Source: SFLA01 sp045533895 (lineage in GTDB: Bacteria > Bacillota > Clostridia > Oscillospirales > CAG-382). Taken from it: DNA of 6,886 nucleotides. Of the stretch, positions 5,138 to 6,886 are shown in pieces. The position numbers and the translations under genes were made by a program. Below the pieces are notes generated by a model that saw nothing but the letters and a program-made list of their open reading frames with translations, did no database searches and had not been told where the DNA came from. The stretch's first letter is position 1. The number at the start of each line of letters is the position of its first letter. The stretch spans positions 1 to 6,886 of the forward strand of contig JAZSIT010000176.1 in the NCBI GenBank assembly GCA_045533895.1, written 5' to 3'.

Positions 5138-6886
5138 TTATTTTACGCTTATTTCAACAACACATTCTTCGGACTCGCCGAGCAGGTTGTTATAGGTATA
5201 AGTAAACTTATCGGTTCCGGTAAAACCTTTTTCGGGATAATATACGAAAGTACCGTCTGCGGAAAGAGATACGGTGCCGTTTTGGGGCATAGACGCAAGG
5301 GTAAACAGCGAGTAACCGTTTTCGGGATTAAGAGTATCGCGAAGTATGGTTTCCTCATTTGTTTCCGCCTTAAAGGTATCCTTGGTATCGGGAGTAATAT
5401 CAAGATTTCCCTTTGCAAACATATATGTGGCATCGTACTGCAGGCGGCAAAGCGGAGAATCGTCATAGGCCATATCGGAAATATTGCTTCTGTCGTTATA
5501 ATAAACGTGGATAGAATCCATATATCCGTAAACTGCGCCGTAATACAGATACAGCATATAATTGCGTGCATAAGCCATATTGGACATTGCCTCACGGGTA
5601 TGCTCTATCTCTACGCACATTTTGTTTTGCTTTGTGAGCATTGCGGTAGAGGGGAAGCGCCAAAGGGGGCTCTCCAAGTCAAAGACTACATTAGGCTGCA
5701 TATTTACAAGGTCAAAGCCCAATTCATAGCCTGTGAAATAACGGTTTGCGGTGTAATAAGGTATCCACAGGAAGTAAGAGCCCATATCGTGAACGATATC
5801 CGCAACCTGAGAGATAACGTGAGAATCGTCCTTGCTCCAGGTAACTTCTTCGTTCATCCAGTAAAAGCCGCCCAGTTCAAGATTTTTGTATTCGCAAGTC
5901 GCAAATTCATCCAGACACATCTGAATATACCATCTTACAACCTTCTCTCTTCCCTCTGCGGTAGTAAAGGTTTCGGTTACGCCGTCGTCGTCTATATCGC
6001 CGAAGTCTTCATGGGTATCCGGCATGGTAAGAATGGTAATATATACCTGAACCTTGTAATCCTCATATCCTGCGCCCAGAGTATCCTTTACAGTGGAAAC
6101 AGTTTTATCAAGCTCATCAAAGCCGTAAACGCCGTGGAAGGTTTCGTTATAAAGCCATTCCCAATCGGACTTAACGGTTTCAAGATGGGGTTTCCCGCCG
6201 GAAGGCAGGGGGCTTGCGGGCAGATATGCAAAGCCATCCATAAAGGTGTCTTTTATATTGCCGTCCTCATCCAGATATGCAACGTAAGGAAGGAGAAGAT
6301 TTTCATTGGGCTTATCCTTATCGTTGTCGTCGAGGTAAATAATATTGATATTTTCAGCCTTAATGGGGGTGTTTTCGGTGGTTGCGTATTCTGCCACGGA
6401 ATCGTTGGTATAGAAGGGAGCGGATACAAAACTGCTGTTTTCAAGACGGACGGTGTTATTTCCTACAGCCTTTGTGCCGAATGCCTCGAATTCATCAAGA
6501 TAACACCATCCCTCGCATTCAATACGGAAGCGGACGAAGCGTGCGGCATAGGTATTATCCAATTCAAACTTGTATTCCATGCGTTTTTCACCGTTTATGA
6601 CGGGTTCGCCTTCATCGCGGGTGCAGTATCCGACCCTATACCAATTGGTACCGTCATCGGAAAGGAAAACGGTACAGAACTTGGGACGCATTATCGCCCA
6701 GTCCTTGTATTCCAAAAAGCTGACAACAAGAGTATCGACAGAGGAAAGTGCGCCGAGATCATAAAAGAAATTAAGTCCCTTGCCGCCGTTGATATAAAAC
6801 CATTCGCCGTTATTACGGTCAGTTCCCTTTGCGCGCTTACCGTCGGTAAGGGCTTTGTTGTCTACGGTTGCGTTGTTTTTGCCGTA
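5138..6886 (-). CDS. DUF4855 protein with F5/8-type-C-like and Ig-like domains (5'-partial)
   Basis: The frame is open to the window edge, giving 582 C-terminal residues; no start is visible. The TTG at 6715 is only an internal Leu codon, since the 57 codons before it read in frame and encode domain sequence. Residues 1-138 look like an F5/8 type C (discoidin) carbohydrate-binding domain: LTDGKRAKG, then SFLEYKDW, VFLSDDGTNWYRVG, ARFVRFRIECEGWCYLDEFEAFG. Residues about 215-492 are a DUF4855 domain with FMDGFAYLPAS, FGDIDDDG (295-302), FYWMNEE (341-347), FLWIPYYTANRY, NMQPNVVFD and CVEIEH, all features expected of a TIM-barrel hydrolase-like family. Residues about 496-582 form an Ig-like repeat with NGTVSLSADGTF and GFTGTDKFTYTY. 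It is probably secreted; the signal peptide would lie outside the window. It contains nine cysteines. It is the most upstream visible gene of the operon and likely binds or cleaves a glycan, which is inference from domains. Confidence 0.88.
   Translation of the reverse strand, partial: YGKNNATVDNKALTDGKRAKGTDRNNGEWFYINGGKGLNFFYDLGALSSVDTLVVSFLEYKDWAIMRPKFCTVFLSDDGTNWYRVGYCTRDEGEPVINGEKRMEYKFELDNTYAARFVRFRIECEGWCYLDEFEAFGTKAVGNNTVRLENSSFVSAPFYTNDSVAEYATTENTPIKAENINIIYLDDNDKDKPNENLLLPYVAYLDEDGNIKDTFMDGFAYLPASPLPSGGKPHLETVKSDWEWLYNETFHGVYGFDELDKTVSTVKDTLGAGYEDYKVQVYITILTMPDTHEDFGDIDDDGVTETFTTAEGREKVVRWYIQMCLDEFATCEYKNLELGGFYWMNEEVTWSKDDSHVISQVADIVHDMGSYFLWIPYYTANRYFTGYELGFDLVNMQPNVVFDLESPLWRFPSTAMLTKQNKMCVEIEHTREAMSNMAYARNYMLYLYYGAVYGYMDSIHVYYNDRSNISDMAYDDSPLCRLQYDATYMFAKGNLDITPDTKDTFKAETNEETILRDTLNPENGYSLFTLASMPQNGTVSLSADGTFVYYPEKGFTGTDKFTYTYNNLLGESEECVVEISVK

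Noticed and set aside
5983..6006. FGDIDDDG as a dockerin or EF-hand calcium loop
   Set aside because: It is a single motif within the DUF4855 domain, where a similar FGD(I/L)D-type sequence is expected; there is no second copy as a dockerin would need.

Overview
The window looks like a fragment of a metagenome-assembled, anaerobic Firmicutes (Clostridia, probably an Oscillospirales-type gut bacterium). The basis is the gene set: DUF3793 next to a flavodoxin-like start, a YxjI/LURP-one-like protein, a CotH-family lipoprotein, and DUF4434 and DUF4855 proteins. Sigma-A-type promoters, Shine-Dalgarno sites ahead of several genes and moderate GC fit too. This assignment is inference; there is no rRNA or other marker gene.

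Left edge (1-25): not biological. These bases are the reverse complement of the start of the BGI/MGI DNBSEQ read-through adapter. True sequence begins at 26 with the first six codons of a flavodoxin-like gene (26-43, minus), downstream of a DUF3793 gene (72-611, minus). The DUF3793 gene has an odd start: its Shine-Dalgarno site points to an ATA codon 12 bases upstream of the first ATG.

Middle (687-1758): a LURP-one-related gene (734-1201, minus) ending in a clear terminator, and a VOC/glyoxalase-fold gene (1307-1702, plus). The two diverge from a compact intergenic region with back-to-back sigma-A-type promoters whose -35 boxes are 5 bp apart. The VOC gene meets the next block tail to tail at a shared hairpin terminator (1721-1758).

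Right block (1756-6886, all minus, read right to left): a probable five-gene operon with gaps of 22-28 bases and one junction that may overlap by 4 bases. In order of transcription it holds (i) a large protein, 5'-truncated by the window edge, with an F5/8-type-C-like domain, a DUF4855 domain and a C-terminal Ig-like domain; (ii) a DUF4434 TIM-barrel, glycoside-hydrolase-like protein without a signal peptide; (iii) a CotH-kinase-family lipoprotein; (iv) a classical thioredoxin; (v) a TlpA/ResA-like thioredoxin lipoprotein. The likely theme is surface or extracytoplasmic glycan binding or processing, plus a secreted atypical kinase and dedicated thiol-redox partners on both sides of the membrane. 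I do not recognise this five-gene combination as a described system, and it is the best candidate here for new biology. Genes fill nearly the whole window; no tRNA, rRNA, CRISPR array or mobile element was seen.
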